From Acetobacteraceae bacterium (lineage in GTDB: Bacteria > Pseudomonadota > Alphaproteobacteria > Acetobacterales > Acetobacteraceae), in the NCBI GenBank assembly GCA_003506895.1, contig DNXO01000162.1, positions 7,266-71,265 of the forward strand: a DNA stretch of 64,000 bases, written 5' to 3'. Made by a program: the position numbers and the translations under genes. Under the pieces are notes generated by a model. It saw only the letters and a list, made by a program, of their open reading frames with translations, ran no database searches and had not been told where the DNA came from. Below, piece after piece: positions 33,602-41,276 of this stretch (the stretch's first letter is position 1; every line of letters starts with the position of its first letter).

Positions 33602-34735
33602 ATGACGGACGTCCAACCCCAGGTCGCGCGGGCACTCGATTTATACCCCCTGATCAAGCAAGAGGGGAATGAGATCAACCGCCGCCGGGAACTGACGCAA
33701 CCGCTGGTCGCTGCACTGAAGGACGGTCAGTTTTTCCGCATGCTCCAGCCGCGCTCGGTCGGCGGGATGGAGATGAAACCATCGGATTTCTCGCGGGTGA
33801 CAGAGGCGCTGGCAGCCGCCGACGGATCGGTGGCGTGGGTGGTCTGTCAGGGAAACGGATGTTCGATGTCGGCAGCCTATCTGGACCCCAAGGTGGCGAA
33901 GGCCATGTTCGGGCCGGTTGACGGAATCCTGGCATGGGGACCTCCGGGCGCACCGTTCGAGGCGGAGCCAGTGCCGGGCGGTTACTGCATCTCCGGCACC
34001 TGGCGGTTTGCATCCGGCAGCCAGAACGCAGTCTGGCTGGGCGCCCATATGAAGGTGAAGGGGCGCAAGGAAGTCCGCACCATGCTGTTCCCCAAGTCCA
34101 GCGTTCAGTACATCGATATCTGGCACACGCTGGGGCTGCGCGGTACCGCCAGCAACGAGTATGTCATCAAGGACCTGTTCGTGCCTGAAGATCACACGAT
34201 GCTGCGCGACCAGGCACCGGACCGGCGGGAACAAGGGCCGCTGTATCGTTTCACCAGCGGCCAGCTTTATTCGGCTGGTTTCGCGGGCGTCGGACTGGGT
34301 CTGGCGCGCGGCATGATCGATGCGTTTCTGGATCTGCCCGCTACTAAGGTCTCGCGCGGCGCGGGCAAGCCGCTGCGTGAGAATAACGTCGTTCAATCGC
34401 AACTGGCGCAGTGCGAGGCCAAGTGGCACTCCGCTCGGGCGTTCCTGCATAACACCCTGGACGAGAACTATGATTATGTCGCCCGGCACGGCGAGATGAC
34501 CGAGCGGCAGGCGGCGATGATGCGGCTGGCCTCGACATGGGCGATCCAGCAATCGCGGGATGTGGCGAGCACGATGTTTCACTGCGCCGGGTCCATGGCG
34601 GTGTTCGAGGACCAACCGTTCGAGCGGCGGCTGCGCGATATCAACACGGTTGCGCAGCAGTCGCAGGGACGGCAACTTCATTACGAATCTGTCGGGCAGA
34701 TCATGTTCGGCATGCCACCGGAAAACCAATTCTAA
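33602..34735 (+). CDS. Flavin-dependent hydroxylase of the acyl-CoA-dehydrogenase fold (HpaB2/HsaA-like)
   Basis: 377 residues. Start placed at the second ATG (33602), seven bases after GGAGG; the first ATG at 33596 is too close. The fold is that of acyl-CoA dehydrogenase, with helical N-terminus, beta domain (GGYCISGTWRFASGSQNAVW) and C-terminal helices, but it resembles two-component aromatic hydroxylases and related monooxygenases rather than true dehydrogenases. These use reduced flavin from a separate reductase, and no reductase gene is adjacent. Probably the first gene of a rightward unit with the VOC and CMD genes. Substrate unknown. Confidence 0.8.
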   Translation: MTDVQPQVARALDLYPLIKQEGNEINRRRELTQPLVAALKDGQFFRMLQPRSVGGMEMKPSDFSRVTEALAAADGSVAWVVCQGNGCSMSAAYLDPKVAKAMFGPVDGILAWGPPGAPFEAEPVPGGYCISGTWRFASGSQNAVWLGAHMKVKGRKEVRTMLFPKSSVQYIDIWHTLGLRGTASNEYVIKDLFVPEDHTMLRDQAPDRREQGPLYRFTSGQLYSAGFAGVGLGLARGMIDAFLDLPATKVSRGAGKPLRENNVVQSQLAQCEAKWHSARAFLHNTLDENYDYVARHGEMTERQAAMMRLASTWAIQQSRDVASTMFHCAGSMAVFEDQPFERRLRDINTVAQQSQGRQLHYESVGQIMFGMPPENQF

Positions 34736-34749
34736 GAAGGGAACAAACC

Positions 34750-35175
34750 ATGCCGGCACAATCGCTGAACCACTACACCATCCGGGTGCGCGACCTGGAG
34801 CGGACCAAGAACTTCTATCAAGACGTCGTCGGGCTGACGGTCGGCGATCGTCCGCCCCTGCCGTTCCCGGGCTATTGGCTGTATTGCGGCGACATTCCCA
34901 CCGTTCATCTGATCGGCTACCGCGCCGACGATCCGATGATCGTGGATGGGCCCTCCTATCCGGCACCGACCGGGCGGTTGGACCACATTGCATTTTCCTG
35001 CAATGGCTTGAAGGAAATGCGGTCCAATCTTCAATCACGCGAAATCAAGTTCGATGAGCGGGTGTTGCCGAGGTTAAACATGACGCAACTATTCTACCTG
35101 GACCCCGATGGCATCTCGGTGGAATGCAACTTCGATGCAGCGGAAACCGAGGCGCCTGGAATGAAGGGCTACTAA
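34750..35175 (+). CDS. VOC-family (glyoxalase/extradiol dioxygenase-like) protein
   Basis: 141 residues from the ATG at 34750, with AGAAGGG upstream. Two beta-alpha-beta-beta-beta modules: the first contains His8 (LNHYTIRVRDLERTKNFY), the second His at LDHIAFSC and Glu at VECNF, so a metal site of the vicinal-oxygen-chelate type is likely complete. Candidates are a ring-cleaving dioxygenase, isomerase or lyase. Fourteen bases after the hydroxylase gene, so co-transcribed. Confidence 0.82.
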   Translation: MPAQSLNHYTIRVRDLERTKNFYQDVVGLTVGDRPPLPFPGYWLYCGDIPTVHLIGYRADDPMIVDGPSYPAPTGRLDHIAFSCNGLKEMRSNLQSREIKFDERVLPRLNMTQLFYLDPDGISVECNFDAAETEAPGMKGY

Positions 35176-35244
35176 GAGCCTTGAACCACCGCGGCATGGC
35201 GCGAACGCACCATGCCGCGGACGCTGTTCCCCGGGAGAAAACAA

Positions 35245-35574
35245 ATGTCCAAGCCACCCGCCAACGCGCGCGACGCCGTGCGCTCCACCGTGCCCAAAAT
35301 GATTGAGGTGACGGAAAACGTCATCTACGGCGATATTTGGGAACGCCCTGGCCTGAGCAAGCGAGACCGCAGCCTTGTGGTGCTGGCGACGCTCATCGGC
35401 ACCTACCGTCCCGACCAGTTGCGCGGCCACCTCGCTCGGGCGCTGGATAACGGCGTGACGAAGGATGAGATCGCGGAAGTCATCACGCATCTGGCGTTTT
35501 ATTCAGGTTGGCCCGGCTCGATGACGGCCGCCCGGATCGCGCGCGAAGTGTTCGAGGAACGTGGCATCGCGTGA
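35245..35574 (+). CDS. Carboxymuconolactone decarboxylase family protein
   Basis: 109 residues from the ATG at 35245, GGGAGAAAACAA just upstream; the frame is open from 35212. The alpha-helical CMD domain shows LSKRDRSLVVLATLIGTYRP and EVITHLAFYSGWP. It lacks the CxxC of AhpD-type peroxidase partners, so it is closer to gamma-carboxymuconolactone decarboxylase. It follows the VOC gene by 69 bases. The tail-to-tail TauD-like gene starts its stop 10 bases further on. Confidence 0.82.
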   Translation: MSKPPANARDAVRSTVPKMIEVTENVIYGDIWERPGLSKRDRSLVVLATLIGTYRPDQLRGHLARALDNGVTKDEIAEVITHLAFYSGWPGSMTAARIAREVFEERGIA

Positions 35575-35584
35575 CCGCACGTCG

Positions 35585-36418
35585 TTACTGAATCGGTTCC
35601 TTAATCGAGGTGCGCCAGTGAATGCGGTCCTGCTCCGGCGGGTAGTCGCCGGCGGCCTTGTGGTATGAACAGCGGTTGTCCCAGATCACCACATCGCCGA
35701 CGTGCCATTTGTGGCGGTACTCACCTTCGGGCTGGATCATCAGTTCGGTAAGTTGGTCGATCAGGTCGTCGCTTTCGGCCTTTTCGGCACCCTGTATATA
35801 CATGATCTTGCCGGGGTCGAAATACATCGATTTGCGGCCGGTTTCGCCGTGGGTGCGGATGATGGGGTGCATCGCTGGCGCCCGGTCCCGGTCCTCCGGG
35901 TTCAGCAGAGCCTGTGCCTTGGTCCGGCCGCCATAGGTGAAAGCGCCCAGGACGCCTTCCAGGCGTTGTTTCAACCGCTGCGGCATCGCCCTATAGGCTG
36001 CGTAGCCGCTGGCGAACAGAGTGTCGCCACCCGTATCCGGGATCGCCAGGGCGAAGAGTTGCGTGGCCTTGAAGGGGACATCGTCGTAAGCACCGTCGGT
36101 GTGCCAGCCTTCGGCGCCGCGGCGATAGATCGCCTGATTCAGACTGCCGTCGGCGTTGAATTTTCCTGTTCCCAGCAAGGTTATTTCGGGAAGGTCCGGG
36201 TGACGGGTGCTTTTGGAGGGGTGAGGCGAGACGGCGCCGAAGCGACGGCTGTAGGCGAGGAACTCGTGGATCGTCAGGTCCTGGCCGGTGACGACGAGCA
36301 CGTTGTGGTCGAGCCAGGCCTGATAGATTGGCGCGAAACCGGCATCGTCGAGCCTGCGAAGATCGACCCCGGAAACCTCGACCCCGATTTGCGGGCCGAC
36401 CTTGCGTATCTGGACCAT
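35585..36418 (-). CDS. TauD/TfdA-family Fe(II)/2-oxoglutarate dioxygenase
   Basis: 277 residues. Hydroxylates or oxidatively cleaves a small substrate with 2-oxoglutarate and O2. Iron ligands His106 and Asp108 (GWHTDGAY) and His253 (SYHKAAGDY); Arg269 (HWRTS) should bind the 2-oxoglutarate carboxylate. The length fits the taurine/2,4-D dioxygenase group. Convergent with the CMD gene and divergent from the second oxygenase at 36513, with 94 bases between starts. Confidence 0.9.
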   Translation of the reverse strand: MVQIRKVGPQIGVEVSGVDLRRLDDAGFAPIYQAWLDHNVLVVTGQDLTIHEFLAYSRRFGAVSPHPSKSTRHPDLPEITLLGTGKFNADGSLNQAIYRRGAEGWHTDGAYDDVPFKATQLFALAIPDTGGDTLFASGYAAYRAMPQRLKQRLEGVLGAFTYGGRTKAQALLNPEDRDRAPAMHPIIRTHGETGRKSMYFDPGKIMYIQGAEKAESDDLIDQLTELMIQPEGEYRHKWHVGDVVIWDNRCSYHKAAGDYPPEQDRIHWRTSIKEPIQ

Positions 36419-36512
36419 GGACTGTCACCTCTTGGATTTGGGAAAAGGGAAGGCCCTACCCTGCTGGTCGTCAAGATGCTTATACTCCGGGATCGTGATC
36501 CAGGAGGCTTCG

Positions 36513-37553
36513 ATGCACCTGTTCAAGCAGCATGCGGTCAAGGATACGGACGCCATTTCCGAACTGATTCCGGTGGTGGATTTTGGTCCCTATTTTGCCG
36601 GCGAGCCTGGGGCACTGGACATTCTGGCCAGAAAACTTCGGCATGCGTGCGAGAATGTCGGTTTCCTCTACGCCGCCAACCATGGGGTGCCGCAGGACGT
36701 CATCGACCGGGCATTCGCGGCGTCCAAGCGGTTCCATGCATTGCCGCTGACAGAAAAGCTGCGTCTTAAACTGAACGAGAACAACATCGGCTATCTGCCG
36801 ATGAATGCCTCGACGCAAGCGGCTTCAACCGTTCATAAGGCGACGAAGCCGAACCAGAACGAGAGCTTCTTTGTCAGCCACGACCGCGGCGCCGCCCATC
36901 CGGATGTGGTCGCCGGCATTCCACTACGCGGCCGGAACCAATGGCCCGACGGGATGCCGGATCTCCGCACGGATATGATGGCCTATTTCCACGCGCTACG
37001 CGGCATGTGCGACAAGATGCTGCCAGGCTTCGCGGTGGCTCTGGACATGCCGCCGGATTTCTTCGCCCCGTTCTTCGCGAACGAAGGTCATATCAATCTG
37101 CGGTTCCTGCATTATCCGCCGCAGGAGGATACCAGCGAAAATACCTTTGGAACCGCCCCGCATACCGACAACAGTTTTATGACCGCCCTGGCGCGAACAG
37201 ACGTGCCGGGGCTGGCGATAAGGTTGGCGTCCGGCGAATGGTTCGCGCCACCGGTTATTCCGGGAACATTCCTGATCAATCTGGGGAACATGATGCGGCG
37301 GTGGTCAAACGACCGGTTCTTGTCCACGCCGCATGGGGTGATCAATGAATCAGGGACGGACCGATACTCGATCGCGTATTTCCACAGCCCGAATCCGGAA
37401 TCGGTGATCGAGTGCCTGCCGAGTTGCGTGTCGGACGACAATCCCGCGCGGTATCCGCCGGCGCTCTACCGGGATCTGGTGCTGGATTTTTACCGGAAGA
37501 ATTACTTCCACCAGAAGGGCCATAAGTCAGAGGCCGCGGCTCAGACAGTATAG
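36513..37553 (+). CDS. Isopenicillin-N-synthase-like Fe(II)/2-oxoglutarate oxygenase
   Basis: 346 residues from the ATG at 36513 (AGGAGG five bases upstream). N-terminal DIOX_N-type domain (IPVVDFGPYF), then the double-stranded beta helix with His217 and Asp219 (APHTDNS), His274 (STPHGV) and the 2-oxoglutarate motif Arg284-x-Ser286 (DRYSIAYF). It resembles ethylene-forming-enzyme/gibberellin-oxidase-type bacterial proteins. Its last 13 bases overlap the convergent vapC gene. Substrate unknown. Confidence 0.88.
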   Translation: MHLFKQHAVKDTDAISELIPVVDFGPYFAGEPGALDILARKLRHACENVGFLYAANHGVPQDVIDRAFAASKRFHALPLTEKLRLKLNENNIGYLPMNASTQAASTVHKATKPNQNESFFVSHDRGAAHPDVVAGIPLRGRNQWPDGMPDLRTDMMAYFHALRGMCDKMLPGFAVALDMPPDFFAPFFANEGHINLRFLHYPPQEDTSENTFGTAPHTDNSFMTALARTDVPGLAIRLASGEWFAPPVIPGTFLINLGNMMRRWSNDRFLSTPHGVINESGTDRYSIAYFHSPNPESVIECLPSCVSDDNPARYPPALYRDLVLDFYRKNYFHQKGHKSEAAAQTV

Positions 37554-37906
37554 GGCATACGGACACCGGGATTGTCCGCTGGAAAGGCTTTTGTTTCGCG
37601 CGTGACCAGCAGCATCGCGTGAACCCGCGCAGTGGCCCAGATGATCGCGTCCGGTAGTTTCAATCGATACTGCTGACGCAGGGGCACGGCCCGTTCGGCC
37701 ACCTTCCCGTCCAGGTCCATCAACGCAAACCCATCCAGGAATTCCCGCGTCGCGCGGGCTGCCAACGGCGGCGCGCCAGCCATCACCTCCATCCAGGTGA
37801 TGATGCTGATGGCCTTGTCTTCGTAAAGGTTCAGCTCATCCCGGGCCGCTGGGATACCGTTCAGAAAGTCTATCAGGATATTGGTATCCAGTAGCGCCTT
37901 CACCAC
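37541..37906 (-). CDS. vapC: PIN-domain toxin VapC
   Basis: 121 residues, PIN-domain ribonuclease of a type II toxin-antitoxin pair. Acidic metal-binding residues Asp7 (LLDTNILIDFL), Glu40 (TWMEVMAG) and Asp86 (KLPDAIIWATA) are present; the fourth position is TRETKAF rather than the usual TRNTKDF. Overlaps its antitoxin gene by seven bases, with the toxin second, as usual. Convergent with and overlapping the upstream oxygenase by 13 bases. Confidence 0.9.
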   Translation of the reverse strand: MVKALLDTNILIDFLNGIPAARDELNLYEDKAISIITWMEVMAGAPPLAARATREFLDGFALMDLDGKVAERAVPLRQQYRLKLPDAIIWATARVHAMLLVTRETKAFPADNPGVRMPYTV

Positions 37907-38115
37907 TCAGCGCGCACCTTCTCCTGGTAGGCCAGGCCGTCGGCGCCTTCCTTGCCCCACAGACCGAAAGCCGAGCTGGTGGATTTCTGGGTCCGGCGCT
38001 CCAGGTATTCGGCGACCGCCTCGCGGATGATCGCGGCGCGCGGCTGATGGACCCGCTCACACAGCGCCGCCAGGGCCTGGATTTGGGTATCGGGCAGGTC
38101 GATCAGCGTCCGCAT
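37900..38115 (-). CDS. vapB: Ribbon-helix-helix antitoxin (VapB-like)
   Basis: 71 residues. N-terminal ribbon-helix-helix DNA-binding domain (RTLIDLPDTQIQALAALCER, then RAAIIREAVAEYLERR), C-terminal toxin-neutralising tail rich in Gly/Trp/Lys. It should neutralise VapC and repress the pair through the AT-rich inverted repeat at 38132-38152, which lies 17 bases upstream of the start. Confidence 0.85.
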   Translation of the reverse strand: MRTLIDLPDTQIQALAALCERVHQPRAAIIREAVAEYLERRTQKSTSSAFGLWGKEGADGLAYQEKVRAEW

Positions 38116-38131
38116 GGGGATGGTCCATATG

Positions 38132-38152
38132 TGATATCGGCATCATATATCA
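38132..38152. promoter_or_regulatory. Inverted repeat, candidate VapBC operator
   Basis: TGATAT (38132-38137) and ATATCA (38147-38152) with a 9-base spacer that continues the alternating AT pattern (CATATAT). The site is in the only AT-rich stretch before vapB. Autoregulation by the ribbon-helix-helix protein is the family norm; this exact operator is inferred. Confidence 0.45.
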
Positions 38153-38177
38153 TTCGATGACGGGAACTCAAGGTGAT

Positions 38178-39824
38178 TCAGGCCGCGATGCCCTCCACAG
38201 GCGGTAACGGTGCGCGACCACGGATCATGTCGGACGCCTTCTCCGCGATCATCATGGTGGAGCTGTAAGTGTTCGCCGAGGGCATGTTTGGCATGATCGA
38301 CGCATCGACCACGCGGAGTCCCTGCACGCCATGGACACGAAGCTCATCACTGACCACCGAGGTTTTGTCAGACGCCGGCCCCATGCGGGCAGTGCCGATC
38401 AGGTGATAGGACGTGCTGCCGTATTGACGGGCGTAGTCCAGCCATTCGTCGTCGGTGTGGACATCCGGGCCGGGCAGTGAGTCGCCATCGAAGTAGTCGG
38501 CCAGCGCATTCGTATGCAGGAGTTTGCGCGCCCAGTGCATGCCCTTGACCAGCACGCGCTGATCCATCGGGTCCTTCAGGTAATTCGGCTGGATGATCGG
38601 ATCGACAAACGGATCGGTGCCACGCGCCCGAACATAACCGATGCTCTCGGGGCGATGCTGCCAGACGCCGCAGGTCATGCCGGGGTAATCGTCCAGCAGG
38701 CCAACGAAGCCCTGCTTATAGCTGGCGGGACTGAACACGCCCTGGATGTCGGGCTGGTGCATCGTATCCTCGGTCTTCCAGAACCAATGCACGATCGATG
38801 GTGCGACGGCCAGAATGCTGGGCTTGCCCATCACCCAGCGGGCGACCTGACCGGCGAGGCCGAAGCCTTTGGACATTTCGTTCATCGAGCGGATGTTCTT
38901 CACTCGAGCAACGATGCGGGTGGAGTAATGATCGCGGAAATTCTCGCCCACCGGCAGGTCGGCGATCACCGGCACGCCAAGGTCGTTCAGCAGCCAGGCC
39001 GGCCCGACGCCGGACATCTGTAGCAGCTTCGCGGTGTTGGCGGTGCCGGAGGAGACGATCACCTCCTTGCGGGCGAACACCTCGTTCTGTTGGGTGGGGT
39101 CGCGGTCGTTGGCATAGCGGACACCGACGGCGCGCGTGCCCTCGAACAGGATCCTGGCGGCGCGGGCGTCGGTGCGGACATCCAGGCGACCGGTCGCCCG
39201 AGCGGGATGCAGGAACACGCGGGCGGCGGAGTGGCGATAGCCTTTGTGAATCAGGCGCTGGAAGTAGCCGACGCCCATCTGGTTGTCGCCGCTGTTGTAG
39301 TCCACGCAGCGGGGCATCCCCAATTCCTGGGCACCTTCGATGAAGGCCTCCATCGCCGGGTGGTTCCAGTCGTTGTCACTGACCGGCAGGTTGCCAGACC
39401 GGCCATGGATCCGGTCGTCACCGTTCACGCCCAGGCGGCGTTCGCCGCGCTTGAAGTAGGGCAGGATGTCCACATAGCCCCAGCCACGATTGCCGCGCTG
39501 CGCCCAGTGATCGAAATCCTCCCGCTGGCCGCGGTTGTAGATCATGCCGTTGATGGAGCTGGAGCCGCCAAGCGTGCGCCCTTGCGTGGTCGGGATGCGG
39601 CGGCCGTTGGTGCCCTCACCCGGTTCGGTTTGGAACTGCCAGGTGTAGGTCGGGTTGAACAGCATCTTGATGAAGCCGGCGGGAATGTGGATGTACGGGT
39701 GCCGGTCGGGCGGACCACATTCCAGGACGCAAACGGTAACGCCCGGATCTTCGGTCAGGCGGTTGGCCAGCACCGATCCGGCCGCGCCGCTGCCAACAAT
39801 TACATAATCGAACGTATCCGCCAT
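38178..39824 (-). CDS. GMC-family FAD oxidoreductase (choline/alcohol dehydrogenase-like)
   Basis: 548 residues. FAD-binding N-terminus VGSGAAGSVLANRL, GMC signature 1 around GRTLGGSSSINGMIYNRG, and the C-terminal domain with YHLIGTARMGP and the closing PSANTYSSTMMIAEKA. The catalytic histidine (SYHLIGT) is present. Oxidises a primary alcohol or sugar-like substrate and passes electrons to O2 or a quinone. Single gene between vapB and a divergent hypothetical gene. Substrate unknown. Confidence 0.9.
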   Translation of the reverse strand: MADTFDYVIVGSGAAGSVLANRLTEDPGVTVCVLECGPPDRHPYIHIPAGFIKMLFNPTYTWQFQTEPGEGTNGRRIPTTQGRTLGGSSSINGMIYNRGQREDFDHWAQRGNRGWGYVDILPYFKRGERRLGVNGDDRIHGRSGNLPVSDNDWNHPAMEAFIEGAQELGMPRCVDYNSGDNQMGVGYFQRLIHKGYRHSAARVFLHPARATGRLDVRTDARAARILFEGTRAVGVRYANDRDPTQQNEVFARKEVIVSSGTANTAKLLQMSGVGPAWLLNDLGVPVIADLPVGENFRDHYSTRIVARVKNIRSMNEMSKGFGLAGQVARWVMGKPSILAVAPSIVHWFWKTEDTMHQPDIQGVFSPASYKQGFVGLLDDYPGMTCGVWQHRPESIGYVRARGTDPFVDPIIQPNYLKDPMDQRVLVKGMHWARKLLHTNALADYFDGDSLPGPDVHTDDEWLDYARQYGSTSYHLIGTARMGPASDKTSVVSDELRVHGVQGLRVVDASIMPNMPSANTYSSTMMIAEKASDMIRGRAPLPPVEGIAA

Positions 39825-39947
39825 CGATATTCCCCCGTCGCCGCGGCGGTTTGCTCGCCCGGCGGTTCCATTCTAAGCTGGCCCATCAGACCAATCCAAG
39901 CCACCCGGGTAGCAACCATGGGGGTCGCATGCAAAGGGGGTCCGAGA

Positions 39948-40364
39948 ATGGAGTATGTCTGCGACGCTCCGCACAACCGCACATGGTTCCGCCTGATGAC
40001 CGAGGGTGAGGCCGTAGCGGAGTCGCTGGAAATGAGGCACGCGGTTGAAAAGCACTTCCGGCGGGAGCGGGAACGCGCAGCCGATGCGTTCCATCCCACG
40101 ACGACGGTGTTCATCGAGCAGGATATCAACAAGGAAGACCATATCCGGCGCGCGATGCCATGGTTCCTGACCCTGCGCGATCAGGATGGGAAAGCGTTGG
40201 TCACGACGATGCTACCGCCGAAGGGCCGGCCGGGTAGCGGCTGTATCGTGGTGGGGCCAGGGAACGCGGATCCCTACCCCGAACATGGCGACGCGATCGC
40301 CGCGTTGGGGCTCCATTTTGGAATGACCCTCGACCGGAGCAGTTGTTACCCTTATCGTCGTTAA
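39948..40364 (+). CDS. Hypothetical protein of 138 residues
   Basis: Not recognised. ATG at 39948 with a G-rich AAAGGGGGTCCG upstream. Charged, mostly soluble, with no signal peptide or membrane segment; the first half is helical with many Arg/Glu, the second half has a Gly/Pro-rich stretch (LPPKGRPGSGCIVVGPGNAD). Codon-position GC bias looks coding. Seventeen bases upstream of the cupin gene in the same direction, so probably in one operon with it. Could be an accessory protein to the cupin. Confidence 0.6.
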   Translation: MEYVCDAPHNRTWFRLMTEGEAVAESLEMRHAVEKHFRRERERAADAFHPTTTVFIEQDINKEDHIRRAMPWFLTLRDQDGKALVTTMLPPKGRPGSGCIVVGPGNADPYPEHGDAIAALGLHFGMTLDRSSCYPYRR

Positions 40365-40381
40365 ATGTAGGAGGATTTGTC

Positions 40382-40903
40382 ATGGCCATCACATTGGAAA
40401 AGTTCGCCGCGGACTGTCACGACGCCCTGAAGGCCCAGCCGGGGACGCCCGGACGCGAGAAGGTGCGGGATCTGGTAAAGCAGGCTCTGGCCGACCCGGA
40501 ATTCATCGCGACCTATATTCCGCCGGGCACCCCGGAACGGCATCTGCTGTATGAAGACGCCGAACTTGGGTTCGCGATCCTGGCGCATGGCTATATCGGG
40601 CCAAAGGGCAGCAATCCGCACGATCACGGCCCCTCGTGGGCGATCTATGGCCAAGCGGCCGGTGAGACGATCATGACCGCGTGGGATTGCGTCGCACGTC
40701 CGACCGACAGCGCGCCGGGCAAGGCATCGTTCAACCATGACTACGTCATGAAGCCAGGCGATGCTTACCTGTACGACATTGGCGTTCTGCACTCGCCGGA
40801 GCGGAAGGACGATACCCGCCTGCTCCGGATCGAGGGGTTGAATATGGCGAAGGTGAAGCGCCTGCCCTACGAGGCCGTCAACGTGAATCAGGCGGCGGAA
40901 TAA
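40382..40903 (+). CDS. Cupin-fold protein (cysteine-dioxygenase-like arrangement)
   Basis: 173 residues from the ATG at 40382, with TAGGAGGATTTGTC upstream, a strong ribosome site. A small jellyroll: metal-ligand motif NPHDHGPSWAIYGQAAGE (two His and a Glu) and the second motif around DIGVLHSPE. Probably a metal-dependent dioxygenase or lyase on a small acid. Its 3' end overlaps the convergent EthD gene by 26 bases. Substrate unknown. Confidence 0.75.
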   Translation: MAITLEKFAADCHDALKAQPGTPGREKVRDLVKQALADPEFIATYIPPGTPERHLLYEDAELGFAILAHGYIGPKGSNPHDHGPSWAIYGQAAGETIMTAWDCVARPTDSAPGKASFNHDYVMKPGDAYLYDIGVLHSPERKDDTRLLRIEGLNMAKVKRLPYEAVNVNQAAE

Positions 40904-41225
40904 TCTGCTGCTCCTGAACCACGTAGGTTTTGATCTGGCCGATAAACAACGCGCCGTCGTCCGTTAACGCCTTCATTTCGGGGGTGGCGGCGGCGCGTTG
41001 GAAGCTTTCCAAATCGTCGTACCAAAGTTCGGCGATGCCATCGATGTCCACATCGGTTTCTGGAATATCGGGCCTGCTACGTGTCCCGGTGATGTGCGAT
41101 TGCACATAACGACGAATGCCTGGGACCGCATGCGCCAACGGGCCGTGGATGTCGAACCAGTGCCTGACGAACTGCTCGTGGCTTAGTCCGACCTTGCGCG
41201 TCAGAAGCCCCACGACCTTGATCAT
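40878..41225 (-). CDS. EthD-domain protein
   Basis: 115 residues from the ATG at 41225 (GGGAG upstream; the frame opens 24 bases earlier). Ferredoxin-like alpha-beta barrel of the EthD/dimeric alpha-beta type with VGLLTRKVGLSHEQFVRHW and the pattern HGPLAHAVPGIRRYVQ. Such proteins accompany oxygenase or ring-modifying pathways, sometimes as small isomerases. Probably the last gene of the leftward unit that begins at 46520; 51 bases after the sensor kinase. Confidence 0.8.
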   Translation of the reverse strand: MIKVVGLLTRKVGLSHEQFVRHWFDIHGPLAHAVPGIRRYVQSHITGTRSRPDIPETDVDIDGIAELWYDDLESFQRAAATPEMKALTDDGALFIGQIKTYVVQEQQIIPPPDSR

Positions 41226-41276
41226 TTCGTTTTCTCCCGGGTTGGCCACGCAGTCTGCTTGGGCCCGGCGAACGAC

